This document shows positions 24,790 to 34,057 of a stretch of 64,000 bases of DNA, piece by piece. The first letter of the stretch is position 1, and each line of letters starts with the position of its first letter. The position numbers were made by a program, and so were the translations under genes. The DNA is from Ignavibacteriales bacterium (GTDB lineage Bacteria; Bacteroidota; Ignavibacteria; Ignavibacteriales; Ignavibacteriaceae). The DNA lies in assembly GCA_016707585.1 (NCBI GenBank), contig JADJHL010000011.1:620001-684000 (forward strand). Direction: 5' to 3'. The notes under the pieces are model-generated. The model worked only from the letters and a program-made list of their open reading frames with translations, had not been told where the DNA came from and searched no databases.

Positions 24790-25911
24790 CTAAACTGTTT
24801 TCTTATACTTAAATATTGCCAAACTGTTAAACACAATCGCAAAAACTGAAACAACTAAAAAATGATATCGCAAATCCCAAAAGCTACTGCCTTTAAGAAC
24901 CAGCATACGCATTACTTCTATAAGATAACTAACAGGATTGATATATGTTAAATATCTTGCCCAATCAGGCATGTTTTCTGTTGGTGAAAATAATCCACCA
25001 AGAAGAATAAAAACCAGCATAAAAAAGTAAGCAATAAACATAGCTTGTTGTTGTGTATCAGCGTAAATAGAAGTAAGTAATCCAAAACCGAGCAGCGCAA
25101 TTAAATAAACACCGGCAAAAAGATATCCAACCCAAAAACTTCCTGCAGGATATATTCCGTATATAATAAAACTTATAATAAATCCGATTGTCATTACAAG
25201 CAGCCCAAGTACCCAAAATGGAATTAGTTTACTTAAAATGAATTGATATTTTTTTATTGGTGATACATTTAGCTGTTCAATAGTCCCAATCTCTTTTTCT
25301 TTGACGATATTTAATGATGACATTAAATATCCAACCAGTGTAACTAACAAAGCTAATACACCGGGAACAATAAAGTCTTTGTAGTTCATTAGTTGATTGA
25401 ACCAGTTTGAGCTAGTAATTTCAATTACCGGGATTGAACTTAATCTTGATTGCGGGAGCCACTCAACTCTTACATCATTATTAAAATCTTTAACAATTGA
25501 ATTTGCATAAGCAACAGCCAGTCCAGCAGTTTGTCCGCTTATTGCATTAGCAGAAAACATAATTATAGATTCATTTTGTCTTATTACATCTTTCTCAAAT
25601 CCTTCAGGAATTTCAACAATTAAATCTGCTTCATCATTTTCAACTTTGTCTAACGCTTGTTTATAAGTGTTTGAATAGTCAGTGAGTAAAAAATATCCAG
25701 ATGCTGTAAATTTATTAATCAGCTTGCGTGAATATTCTGAATGATCATGATCAACTACGCTTAACGTAATATTTTTTATTTCGTATGTTGCAGCATAAGG
25801 AAGTAAAATCAACTGAATTACAGGTAATGCAAAAATCATCCTTAGAATTAATTTGTTTCTAAATATTTGGAGAAATTCTTTTCTTAGTAAAAATTTTAAT
25901 ATTCTCATCAC
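24790..25911 (-). CDS. ABC-2 type permease (YbhR-like)
   Basis: A 373-residue inner-membrane permease: one N-terminal helix (about 20-40), a large extracytoplasmic domain, then five helices from about residue 180, the plan of YbhR/YhhJ-type ABC-2 permeases. The motif NVVKEKEIGTIEQLNVSP (about 202-218) is the conserved cytoplasmic loop. Its start overlaps the stop of the preceding permease by 4 bp, so the two are translationally coupled. Together they form a heterodimer in a drug or ion efflux pump. Confidence 0.9.
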   Translation of the reverse strand: MMRILKFLLRKEFLQIFRNKLILRMIFALPVIQLILLPYAATYEIKNITLSVVDHDHSEYSRKLINKFTASGYFLLTDYSNTYKQALDKVENDEADLIVEIPEGFEKDVIRQNESIIMFSANAISGQTAGLAVAYANSIVKDFNNDVRVEWLPQSRLSSIPVIEITSSNWFNQLMNYKDFIVPGVLALLVTLVGYLMSSLNIVKEKEIGTIEQLNVSPIKKYQFILSKLIPFWVLGLLVMTIGFIISFIIYGIYPAGSFWVGYLFAGVYLIALLGFGLLTSIYADTQQQAMFIAYFFMLVFILLGGLFSPTENMPDWARYLTYINPVSYLIEVMRMLVLKGSSFWDLRYHFLVVSVFAIVFNSLAIFKYKKTV

Positions 25912-27011
25912 AACCTGATTTTAAATCTTTTTATACTGATAGTTAAAAACACAGCGGTCATTGCAACAAGGATTAAAAGTTCCTGCCAGATTTGCGTAAA
26001 ATCAATTCCCTTAATCATTACCCCTTTTACAATAATGATGTACCACTTTGCAGGAACAAAATTAGAAAGTACTTGGAGTATTGTTGGCATATTTGCGATT
26101 GGGAAAGCATAACCGCTTAACATTACAACCGGAAGCATTAGTCCAAGTAGCGATATTAACATTGCCGCTTGCTGGGTATCTGTAATCGTTGAAATTAGTA
26201 TTCCAAGTGACAAAGCACAAAAAATGTAAATAATTGTTGAGCCAATTAGTAATAACAAACTTCCCTCGATTGGAAGACCAAGTACAAACACACTAAGTAT
26301 TAAAATTGTTGCAACATTTATTAAAGATATTACAAAATATGGAATCACTTTGCTTATAACTACAAGCCATGGTTTCATCGGTGATACAAGAAGTATTTCC
26401 ATTGTACCGAGTTCTTTTTCTTTTACAATTGCTATAGAAGTCATCATTGCAGAGATAAGCAGTAAAATCATTCCCATTACACCTGGTACAGAAGAATAAG
26501 CACCTTTAAGCTGTGGATTGTATAGCATTCGCATTTCTGTATTGATTACATAAGGTAATTTATTTTGTTGATTCATTTCGTTTTGATAATCCATAACAAT
26601 TGAACTAACATAATTTGTAAGTGTTGTTGCCTGGTTTGGATCAGTTGCATCTGCAATGATTTGAAGTTGAGCTTTGTTTGAGTGTGCTAATTCATTTTGA
26701 AAGTTTTGTTGAAAGATAATTGCAAGTTTTATTTTTCCTGTTTTGAAAGCATTTTCAATTTGATCACTTTTTGAAATTGTTCTGTCAATATCAAAATATT
26801 GTGAGCTTTCAATTTTGGTAATAATGTTTTGTGTTACTTCATCTTTAGAATTATCCAGGATTGCAATATTTGCATTTCTCACTTCGGTAGTGATCGCAAA
26901 TCCAAAAATAAGTAATTGAACAATCGGCAATCCAATCAGAACAAGCATAGAACGTGTATCGCGCAAAATGTGATGAAATTCTTTTTTGACAAAAATGATT
27001 AACTGTTTCAT
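25908..27011 (-). CDS. ABC-2 type permease (YbhS-like)
   Basis: A 367-residue permease with the same plan as its downstream neighbour: N-terminal helix with VLIGLPIVQLLIFGFA (about 26-41), extracytoplasmic domain, then IVKEKELGTMEILLVSPMKPW (about 193-213) and five C-terminal helices. It lies 6 bp after the ATPase gene and overlaps the next permease by 4 bp. The sequence divergence from that permease suggests a heterodimer. Confidence 0.9.
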   Translation of the reverse strand: MKQLIIFVKKEFHHILRDTRSMLVLIGLPIVQLLIFGFAITTEVRNANIAILDNSKDEVTQNIITKIESSQYFDIDRTISKSDQIENAFKTGKIKLAIIFQQNFQNELAHSNKAQLQIIADATDPNQATTLTNYVSSIVMDYQNEMNQQNKLPYVINTEMRMLYNPQLKGAYSSVPGVMGMILLLISAMMTSIAIVKEKELGTMEILLVSPMKPWLVVISKVIPYFVISLINVATILILSVFVLGLPIEGSLLLLIGSTIIYIFCALSLGILISTITDTQQAAMLISLLGLMLPVVMLSGYAFPIANMPTILQVLSNFVPAKWYIIIVKGVMIKGIDFTQIWQELLILVAMTAVFLTISIKRFKIRL

Positions 27012-27017
27012 AAAGAT

Positions 27018-27767
27018 TTACTCTCCACGTTTTGCACCACGAGCAAGCATTAAAAAAACTTCATCCATTGATTCAGCATTATATTTTGATTTTAAGTTTG
27101 CTGGGGAATCAAGAGCCTGAATTACACCATCAACCATTATAGAAACACGATCACAATATTCTGCTTCATCCATATAATGTGTGGTAACAAAAACTGTAAT
27201 TCCGTTGTGTGCCGCTTCATAAATCATATCCCAGAATTGTCTTCGTGTAATCGGATCAACTCCGCCCGTGGGTTCATCTAGAAAAACAATTTTTGGCTGA
27301 TGAAAAATTGCTATACTGAAAGCTAGTTTTTGTTTCCAGCCAAGCGGAAGTGAAGCAACTAATTTATCGGCCTCATTATTTAAACCGAGTTTGTTTATAA
27401 GTTCTTCACTTTTGGATTTAATTTCTTTATCACTTAATCCGTATATGCCGCCAAAAAGTTGAATGTTCTCTTTGATTGTTAAATCTTCATACAAAGAAAA
27501 CTTCTGACTCATGTAGCCAATACTTTTTTTTATTTGTTCAGTTTGGATGTAAATATCAAATCCAGCAATTGTTGCATTTCCACTGGTGGGAATTGAAATC
27601 CCAATTAACATTTTCATCGCAGTAGTTTTTCCTGCGCCATTTGCACCAAGAAAACCAAATATTTCACCTTTATAAACTTCAAACGAGATTTCACTAACAG
27701 CAGTAAAATCTCCAAACCTTTTTGTGAGTTTATCAGTTTTAATGACAATTTCTTTTTCTAATAACAT
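27018..27767 (-). CDS. ABC transporter ATP-binding protein (YbhF-like, second)
   Basis: A 249-residue ATPase with Walker A GANGAGKTT, a Walker B VFLDEPTGGVDP and the switch His in VFVTTHYMDEAE. The signature region, SLPLGWKQKLAFS, is unlike the standard LSGGQ and is the usual degenerate form of the C-terminal YbhF half. It starts 1 bp after the stop of the other ATPase gene. In E. coli YbhF is one fused protein with both halves; here they are two adjacent genes, so the pair likely functions as the YbhF equivalent. Confidence 0.9.
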   Translation of the reverse strand: MLLEKEIVIKTDKLTKRFGDFTAVSEISFEVYKGEIFGFLGANGAGKTTAMKMLIGISIPTSGNATIAGFDIYIQTEQIKKSIGYMSQKFSLYEDLTIKENIQLFGGIYGLSDKEIKSKSEELINKLGLNNEADKLVASLPLGWKQKLAFSIAIFHQPKIVFLDEPTGGVDPITRRQFWDMIYEAAHNGITVFVTTHYMDEAEYCDRVSIMVDGVIQALDSPANLKSKYNAESMDEVFLMLARGAKRGE

Positions 27768-27768
27768 A

Positions 27769-28686
27769 TTATTTCATTAATTCCATAAAGCAATCTTCAA
27801 TTTCCGGTTTGATGATTTTAATAGTTGCTTTTGCGTGTCCTGATTTGATCAAATAATTTTCTAAATCCAAAATATTCATCTCATCATCTTTAAATGTGAG
27901 ATGATGATTTTCACCAAATCCAAAACAACTTTCAGTATTTTCAAACGATCTAAGATCATTTAAAAGCTTAAACATATTTTCAGAATGAACAGCAAAAAGC
28001 TTTTTATCAAAACTATCAATTATGTTTATCGGAGTATCAATTTTTAAAATTTTACCGATTTGAATTAATGCAATTCTATCGCAAAGTTTTGCCTCATCCA
28101 TATATGGTGTTGAAACAAGAATTGTTATGCCTTGAGCTTTTAATTTTTTTAGCATTTCCCAAAATTCTTTTCTGGAAACAGGATCAACACCTGTTGTTGG
28201 TTCATCAAGAAAAAGTATTTTTGGTTTGTGGATTAGTGCACAGCTTAATGCAAGTTTCTGTTTCATTCCGCCGCTTAACTTACCGGCACGACGAGTTTTA
28301 AATGGTTCGAGTTGTTTATAAATATCTGAAATTAGATCATAGTTTTCTTGAATAGTTGTATTGAAAATCGTTGCAAAGAAATTAAGATTTTCTTCAACTG
28401 TTAAATCCTGGTAAAGTGAAAATCGTCCAGGCATATAACCAACCAGATCACGAATCGCTTTCCAATCTTTTATAACATCAAAACCGAGAACAGTCGCATT
28501 ACCTTTATCAGCAAGCAATAATGTTGTTAATATTCTAAAGATTGAAGTTTTGCCTGCACCATCAGGGCCAATCAATCCAAAAAGTTCACCTTCATTAACA
28601 GAAAATGAAATATCATCAACAGCGGTAACAACAGTTTTTCCGCTGGAATATGTTTTTGTGAGATTATTTAATTCTATTGCATTCAT
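27769..28686 (-). CDS. ABC transporter ATP-binding protein (YbhF-like, first)
   Basis: The frame extends to 28719, but the upstream part overlaps the adaptor gene. I take the ATG at 28686 (MNAIELNNLTKTYSSGK), which gives a 4-bp gap and the normal ABC N-terminus. Motifs are Walker A GPDGAGKTS, signature LSGGMKQKLALS and Walker B ILFLDEPTTGVDP. The usual switch His is replaced: the motif reads ILVSTPYMDEAK instead of STHYMDEA. That change is also seen in some YbhF-type N-terminal halves. It pairs with the next ATPase. Confidence 0.9.
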   Translation of the reverse strand: MNAIELNNLTKTYSSGKTVVTAVDDISFSVNEGELFGLIGPDGAGKTSIFRILTTLLLADKGNATVLGFDVIKDWKAIRDLVGYMPGRFSLYQDLTVEENLNFFATIFNTTIQENYDLISDIYKQLEPFKTRRAGKLSGGMKQKLALSCALIHKPKILFLDEPTTGVDPVSRKEFWEMLKKLKAQGITILVSTPYMDEAKLCDRIALIQIGKILKIDTPINIIDSFDKKLFAVHSENMFKLLNDLRSFENTESCFGFGENHHLTFKDDEMNILDLENYLIKSGHAKATIKIIKPEIEDCFMELMK

Positions 28687-28690
28687 AAAA

Positions 28691-29590
28691 TTAAAATTTA
28701 ACTTCTCCGTACATTCCAATTTTCAGATAACCATCGTTGATAACTTTTACTTTTATTGAGTAAACAAGATTTGCACGTTCATCTTTTGTTTGAATTGTTT
28801 TTGGAGTAAACTCTGCTTTTGACGAAACCCAATAAATTGCTCCGCTCATTTCTTTTTGATCACCTTCACCTTTATCAACAAACACTTTTACTTTCTGTCC
28901 AAGTTTTATCTCGCCTAATTGATTTCCATCAACATATGCACGCAACGTCATCTCTGAAAGATTTGCAATTTTGTAAAGCGCTTTTCCGTTTGAAGTTACT
29001 TCGTTTAATTTTGCATAACGAGTAAGCACCGTTCCATCAATAGGATTTATTATGTAACTCTTCTTTATTTGATCCTCAATTTGTTCGATCTGAGCAGTTA
29101 ACGGAAGAGTTTCGCTTTGCAAACCTTGCTTTGAAATTGTTAAGCTGGATTTTGTAGCGTTGTATTGCTTGCGTAAAACATCAAGTTGAGAATTAACATC
29201 ATCAAGTTGTTTTGTAGTTGCAGCATTTGAGTTAACAAGATTTTGAATTCTTATTTGTTCTTTCTCAGCAGTTTCAATTTGCTTTTGTAATGATGCAAGT
29301 TGAGTCGCAATATCAGGCTGCTTACTTAATACGGCTTTAATTGTTGCCAGGAGTTGTTTTTTCTTTAGATGTAATTGGATTGTGTCAACAATTCCAACAA
29401 CTTGTTTTTGTTTAATTATAAATCCTTCTTCAATATCAAAAAAAATCAATTTGCCCATTGCCTCAGATGAAACAATTATTTCATCTGATTCAAATGTTCC
29501 TGTTGCATCAAAATCACCATCGCCATTTGAACATGCAAATAAAAATGTTAAGCTTAAGATAAAAGCAATAATTAATAATTTGTTTTTCAT
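28691..29590 (-). CDS. Efflux periplasmic adaptor, HlyD/YbhG family lipoprotein
   Basis: A 299-residue adaptor that joins the ABC pump to TolC. The N-terminus is a lipoprotein signal (LFAC, lipidated C20). Residues about 25-65 form the first biotinyl-lipoyl half, 70-175 a long coiled-coil hairpin (QLASLQKQIETAEKEQIRIQ...LDDVNSQLDVLRKQY), and the rest the beta-barrel domain (YIINPIDGTVLTRYAKLNEV). The gene lies 19 bp after tolC and 4 bp before the first ATPase. Confidence 0.9.
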   Translation of the reverse strand: MKNKLLIIAFILSLTFLFACSNGDGDFDATGTFESDEIIVSSEAMGKLIFFDIEEGFIIKQKQVVGIVDTIQLHLKKKQLLATIKAVLSKQPDIATQLASLQKQIETAEKEQIRIQNLVNSNAATTKQLDDVNSQLDVLRKQYNATKSSLTISKQGLQSETLPLTAQIEQIEDQIKKSYIINPIDGTVLTRYAKLNEVTSNGKALYKIANLSEMTLRAYVDGNQLGEIKLGQKVKVFVDKGEGDQKEMSGAIYWVSSKAEFTPKTIQTKDERANLVYSIKVKVINDGYLKIGMYGEVKF

Positions 29591-29609
29591 AGTCTTCTCT
29601 TATTAAAAA

Positions 29610-30872
29610 TTAATTTCCGGTTGTAATTTTAAAATTATACTCAGCGAGTAATAATTGTATTTCGTGAATTGCTAGATTTTGTATTGCAGCATCTTCAGCA
29701 TTTAGCTCTCTAATAAAATCGTTAGAAGTTATTACCCCATTTTCAAGTTTAGCTTTTGCGGATTCTTTAATTGAAGTTCTGAGAGTAATTATTTCTTTAT
29801 CAACGTTTACTAGTTGTTTAAGTTTTTCAACTTCCTGCAACTGCTGCCTGATAGAAATATTTGTATTCAGTAAAAATGTTTGTTTCTGTGTCTCAATAAT
29901 ATTTTTATTGATTTCATTTATCTCGCTTTCATTTCCGTAACTGTAGAGATTTGAAAGTGACCAGGATAAACGCGCGCCAGCTATATAAAACCAATCAAAC
30001 TCATTCATCAACACATTCAAACTTGGTTTGCCGTATCCACCTTGAAAAAACAGACTTGCCTTTGGAAGAATTTTTGAAATTGATAAACCATCCTGATTTT
30101 CTATCAAGTTCTGTTGCGATGAAAATAATTTTAATTCAGGTCGATTTATTTCAACTTCGGATTTAAAACTACTTGAAACTGGTTGAATTAGTTTTGTTGA
30201 TTCATTTAATTGTTGGTTAATCAACAAACCTAGCATATCTAAATACGCTATGCGCGAAGAATTCAATTCAATTTCTTTTTGATCTGTTTTTAATAGTTCA
30301 GCTTTCAAAACATCAACATCAGATTTCATTGCAGTACCGTTTTCTAAAGCCGAAGTAAGTTTTAAAATGCTTGCGTTCAAATCATTCCTAATAAAACTTA
30401 CTTGAACCAGTTGAGCATCGAGTAACAATATTCCAAAATAAATTTGATTAACTCTTTCTTTAACTTTTATCAATTCAACTTCAAGTTTTTGATTATCAAT
30501 TTCTGCAATGGATTGCTGGATGCCGGATTGCGAACTCATTATTCCGCCATCATAAATAGTTTGGGTTACATCCGCATAAACTTTGTATTGATCTTTTGTC
30601 AGCTTATCAATTGACATTCCAGGAATTGAAATCGGCAGGGAAGTAACATCTGATTGATAAGTTGTCTGCGCATTAATAGTAATCTGAGGAAAGTATCCAT
30701 TCCAAACATTGCTTACATTAAACTCTTTACTTTTTGCAATGTACTCTTTTTGTAAGATGAGAGGATAATTTTCTCGTGATTTTGTATAACATTCATCAAG
30801 CGTAAGAGTAGTTTGTGGTTTTAAAATTCCAACACTTGATAAAACGATTGCAATGAATAATAATCTTTTCAT
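29610..30872 (-). CDS. TolC-family outer-membrane efflux protein
   Basis: A 420-residue outer-membrane factor with a signal peptide (about 1-19) and two internal repeats with long helices (LTLDECYTKSRENYPLILQKEYIAKSK; KTDQKEIELNSSRIAYLDMLG). It forms the exit duct for the adjacent ABC pump. The gene is 1 bp downstream of the TetR gene, so it is certainly in that operon. Its place inside the operon suggests a dedicated channel and not a shared TolC. Confidence 0.9.
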   Translation of the reverse strand: MKRLLFIAIVLSSVGILKPQTTLTLDECYTKSRENYPLILQKEYIAKSKEFNVSNVWNGYFPQITINAQTTYQSDVTSLPISIPGMSIDKLTKDQYKVYADVTQTIYDGGIMSSQSGIQQSIAEIDNQKLEVELIKVKERVNQIYFGILLLDAQLVQVSFIRNDLNASILKLTSALENGTAMKSDVDVLKAELLKTDQKEIELNSSRIAYLDMLGLLINQQLNESTKLIQPVSSSFKSEVEINRPELKLFSSQQNLIENQDGLSISKILPKASLFFQGGYGKPSLNVLMNEFDWFYIAGARLSWSLSNLYSYGNESEINEINKNIIETQKQTFLLNTNISIRQQLQEVEKLKQLVNVDKEIITLRTSIKESAKAKLENGVITSNDFIRELNAEDAAIQNLAIHEIQLLLAEYNFKITTGN

Positions 30873-30873
30873 A

Positions 30874-31515
30874 TTAAATCTTATTTATTGTTTTATTAAA
30901 AACTTTTTTACCTTTTTCAGTTAAGATTCCACCAATAATAATTTTAAATGTGAATCGTGCACCTTCAACGATTGAGAAACTATTATTTAAAATAAAATCT
31001 GGATTAACAATTGATCTAACAGATATGACCAAAATCGTCATTATAATAGATGTTGGATAATCAATAAATAAACCTTCTTGCTTTCCTTGTTCAATTACCT
31101 TTGTAATATTTTCAAACATCATTTTTGTGCGGAATCTATCAATCTCATTCCATATTTCCGGAAAATGCTTTTTCATTTCTTCCATTCTTTTGTTTGAGAT
31201 TTTGTCGGCTGCACTTGCAAGTATGTTTATTAGTTCTGCTAACTTTTCAATTGCATTTTTATCTGAGTTTAATGCAGGTAAAATTTTACTTTTCATCCGA
31301 CCCATAAAATGCCTGGCTATTGCCATTACAAGATCTTCTTTTGAAGGGAAAAACTTGTAAATCGTTTTTTTGCTCATCCCAAGTTCAGATGCAACTTCAT
31401 CCATAGTGGTTTTGTAAAAACCTTCTTTAAAAAGCTTGTCCTCTATTTGCTCAATTATTTGTTCTTGCATTTCAGAATTCCTTAAGGAAACTATATTCGT
31501 ATTTTTGGTTTCCAA
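30874..31515 (-). CDS. TetR-family regulator of the efflux operon
   Basis: A 213-residue repressor with an N-terminal helix-turn-helix (about 16-62: EGFYKTTMDEVASELGMSKKTIYKFFPSKEDL) and an all-helical ligand-binding domain. It is the first gene of a seven-gene run and should repress the operon until a toxic ligand binds. The start may instead be the Met at 31470 (MQEQIIEQIEDKL). A small inverted repeat TTTGG-TTT-CCAAA (31504-31516) overlaps the upstream start codon. That arrangement is possibly coincidental. Confidence 0.9.
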   Translation of the reverse strand: METKNTNIVSLRNSEMQEQIIEQIEDKLFKEGFYKTTMDEVASELGMSKKTIYKFFPSKEDLVMAIARHFMGRMKSKILPALNSDKNAIEKLAELINILASAADKISNKRMEEMKKHFPEIWNEIDRFRTKMMFENITKVIEQGKQEGLFIDYPTSIIMTILVISVRSIVNPDFILNNSFSIVEGARFTFKIIIGGILTEKGKKVFNKTINKI

Positions 31516-31648
31516 ACTAAACTTTTATTCTGCATTTGTCAAGAATTATTTTTTCAAAATTTTATTTAAGTATTAGCAATCACAAATTTGGCTAATAAAA
31601 TAAATCTTAATAATATTGTCTATCATTTAATAAATATTTGAGGGTTAC

Positions 31649-32002
31649 ATGAGAACGGTATTTATTATCTCTATTCTTTTTCTTTTTTCAAACATTTCCT
31701 TTCCGCAAGAACAAATTGAAACAAATATTGAAAGTGCGGTGCAAAATGCCAAAAAAGGTGTTTACTGGGCTTTATCCAATATTCCTGTTAAGAAAGCTAA
31801 GATTGAAAAATCAATTGTTAATGAAGATAAGCTTTTAGCAAGGGTAAAAGTTGCAAAGGAACTTAATGGTGTTCGAGTTGAATCAACTGGGTATTATCAA
31901 ACGAATGAAGTCACGATTGTTCTTTATCGTTCAAGAGATAGTTTGGTTAGGGATGGTTACATCAAAAAGGGTGATCTTGAATCCTACTCTGAAGAAGATT
32001 AA
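31649..32002 (+). CDS. Small secreted protein of unknown function
   Basis: A 117-residue protein with a signal peptide (about 1-20, ISFPQE) and a mature part rich in Lys, Glu and beta-strand patterns (KLLARVKVAKELNGVRVESTGYYQTNEVTIVLYRS). A GAGGG lies 8 bp before the ATG. No family recognised. It is divergent from the efflux operon and 100 bp upstream of the M20 peptidase gene, so it may belong to either transcription unit or stand alone. Confidence 0.6.
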   Translation: MRTVFIISILFLFSNISFPQEQIETNIESAVQNAKKGVYWALSNIPVKKAKIEKSIVNEDKLLARVKVAKELNGVRVESTGYYQTNEVTIVLYRSRDSLVRDGYIKKGDLESYSEED

Positions 32003-32102
32003 ACAATAATTAATTTTCGTAACATCTTGACTTAGTAAACTTTTTTTTGTAATTCTGTAACGGTTATTACATCAACTAATCATTTTGTAATTAGAGTTAC
32101 AG

Positions 32103-33197
32103 ATGCACAATCAAAGATTAATAGATCTTTTCTTAGAAGTTGCAAGAATCAATGCTCTTTCTGGCAACGAAAAATCTCTCGCTGAATACATTAAATCTTT
32201 TCTGACCCAATATGGATATCATGTAAACGAAGATAATTCTCAAAGTGCCACAAACAGTAATACTGGAAATCTGATTTGCAAAATTGGTAGTGGCGGTGAT
32301 TATATGCTGTTATCACATATGGATACAGCAAGACCCACAGAACATGTTAAACCAATTATTCTTGAAGATAAAATAACTTCTTCCGGCGATACTGTTCTTG
32401 GAGTTGATAATCGTGCAGGAGTAGCTGTTTTGCTTTACACTTTAGAAAAAATTGCACTAGAAAAAATTCCTGTTAAAGATTTTACAGTTGCCTTTACAAC
32501 TTGTGAAGAAACAACATTGTTTGGATCAAAAAATCTTGGAGTAAATGGAGAGATTAAACACGGATTTATTTTTGATTCGGGTTATAGACCAGGAAGTTTT
32601 ATTTATTCAGCTTGCGGTGCTATTGGATTAACAATTAAAATTGTTGGTAAAGCATCGCACTCTGGAATTTCTCCTGAAAAAGGAATCAATTCAATGCAGG
32701 TTGCTGCAAAAGCAATCAGTCAATTACCACTCGGCAGAATTGATGAAGAAACAACCATGAACATTGGTTTACTAAAAAGTGGTTCTGCTGTAAATGTTAT
32801 TCCCGAACTTACAGAACTTGAAGGCGAAGTTAGATCATTCAATCTAAAAAAGGCTGAGGATAATTTTAATTTACTTGTAAACATTTTCAAATTTGAAGCA
32901 GAAAAAGTTGGAGCAAAAGTTGAGATAAATTATTTCTGGGACTTTTTGCCTTATACAATTCCAGAATCAGCATTCGTCTATAAAGAAATTTCACGAGTAT
33001 TAGAAAAAGTTGGATTAGAACCAACACCAAAAATATCTCTCGGCGGAAGTGATGCTAACTCACTTAACGGAAGAGGAATTGAATCAGTAAATCTTGGTAT
33101 CGGTGCACAAAATCCGCACTCAAATGAAGAGTTTATCTACATTGAAGATTTAATTAATTCAGCTAAAATTGCATTAGAACTTGTTAAGAAAGATTAA
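32103..33197 (+). CDS. M20-family metallopeptidase (PepT-like)
   Basis: A 364-residue cytoplasmic M20 metallopeptidase with a complete di-zinc site: LLSHMDTARPTE (H72, D74), GVDNRAGVAVLL (D102), TTCEETTLFGS (catalytic base E135, E136), FDSG, and a late NPHSNEE His (ligand). The dimerisation domain (about 170-280) is present. PepT-like enzymes cut tripeptides; other M20 members remove acyl groups from amino acids, including N-succinyl amino acids. The next gene is a cyanophycinase-like peptidase after 5 bp, so it probably finishes peptides produced by its neighbours. Confidence 0.9.
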   Translation: MHNQRLIDLFLEVARINALSGNEKSLAEYIKSFLTQYGYHVNEDNSQSATNSNTGNLICKIGSGGDYMLLSHMDTARPTEHVKPIILEDKITSSGDTVLGVDNRAGVAVLLYTLEKIALEKIPVKDFTVAFTTCEETTLFGSKNLGVNGEIKHGFIFDSGYRPGSFIYSACGAIGLTIKIVGKASHSGISPEKGINSMQVAAKAISQLPLGRIDEETTMNIGLLKSGSAVNVIPELTELEGEVRSFNLKKAEDNFNLLVNIFKFEAEKVGAKVEINYFWDFLPYTIPESAFVYKEISRVLEKVGLEPTPKISLGGSDANSLNGRGIESVNLGIGAQNPHSNEEFIYIEDLINSAKIALELVKKD

Positions 33198-33202
33198 ATA
33201 AT

Positions 33203-34057
33203 ATGAAAAAACTTTTACTGTTTATTCTTGCAATAATTTTAATTTCAATCAATGCAAACCTTGCACAAACAAAAGGTAAGTTAGTTATTGTTGGTGGAGA
33301 ACAAACAAATGATATCGTAAAAAAATATGTTGAACTAGCCGGCGGATGTGATGCAAAAATAATTGTTATCCCTAATGCAGGTTCAGAGCCTAAATATTGG
33401 AGTGAAGTTCAGGTTAAAGAATTTACAGATCTTGGTGCTCAGGCTGAGTATCTTTTATTTACCAGACAAACTGCTGATGATGAAGTGAATCTAAAAAAGA
33501 TGGACTGGGCAAATGCAGTATTCTTTTTAGGTGGAGATCAAAGTGATCTTGCAAGAGATATGCTTGGAACAAAATTACTTGAAAAAGTTTTTGGTATTTA
33601 TAATAATGGTGGTGTTGTCGGCGGCTCAAGTGCCGGTGCTGCAATTATGAGTGAAGTTATGATTACTGGTAATGAGTTGATTAACAAAGATTCAACTGTT
33701 TCATTCGTTACAATTGAAAAAGGAAATGTTGAAGTTAAAACTGGTTTTGGATTTTTAAAAAATGCAATTGTTGATCAACATTTTTTAAAACGTAAAAGGC
33801 ACAATAGAACAATAGCTTCTTTAATTGAACATCCAAATTTATTTGGAATTGCAATTGATGAATCAACAGGCATAATTGTTTACCCCGATGAAACATTTGA
33901 AGTGATTGGCAGTTACCAGGTACTTGTGTATGATCCTATTGATGGGGATAATATTCGTGAAGATAAAAATGGTAATCTTGGAATTTCTGATATGAGACTT
34001 CAAATTTTAATAAGTGGTGATAAGTTTGATATGAAAACAAGAAAAGTAATTAAATGA
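33203..34057 (+). CDS. Cyanophycinase-like peptidase, S51 family (periplasmic)
   Basis: A 284-residue S51 peptidase with a signal peptide (about 1-21, NLAQ). Motifs are GKLVIVGGEQ at the start of the fold, FFLGGDQSDL, the nucleophile elbow GGSSAGAA (S143) and DQHFLKRKRHNR (about 190-201), the position where cyanophycinases carry their His. Cyanophycinases cut multi-L-arginyl-poly-L-aspartate into beta-Asp-Arg dipeptides; other S51 members are isoaspartyl dipeptidases. Substrate here is inferred. Its stop overlaps the transporter start by 4 bp, so peptide release and uptake are likely coupled. Confidence 0.88.
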   Translation: MKKLLLFILAIILISINANLAQTKGKLVIVGGEQTNDIVKKYVELAGGCDAKIIVIPNAGSEPKYWSEVQVKEFTDLGAQAEYLLFTRQTADDEVNLKKMDWANAVFFLGGDQSDLARDMLGTKLLEKVFGIYNNGGVVGGSSAGAAIMSEVMITGNELINKDSTVSFVTIEKGNVEVKTGFGFLKNAIVDQHFLKRKRHNRTIASLIEHPNLFGIAIDESTGIIVYPDETFEVIGSYQVLVYDPIDGDNIREDKNGNLGISDMRLQILISGDKFDMKTRKVIK

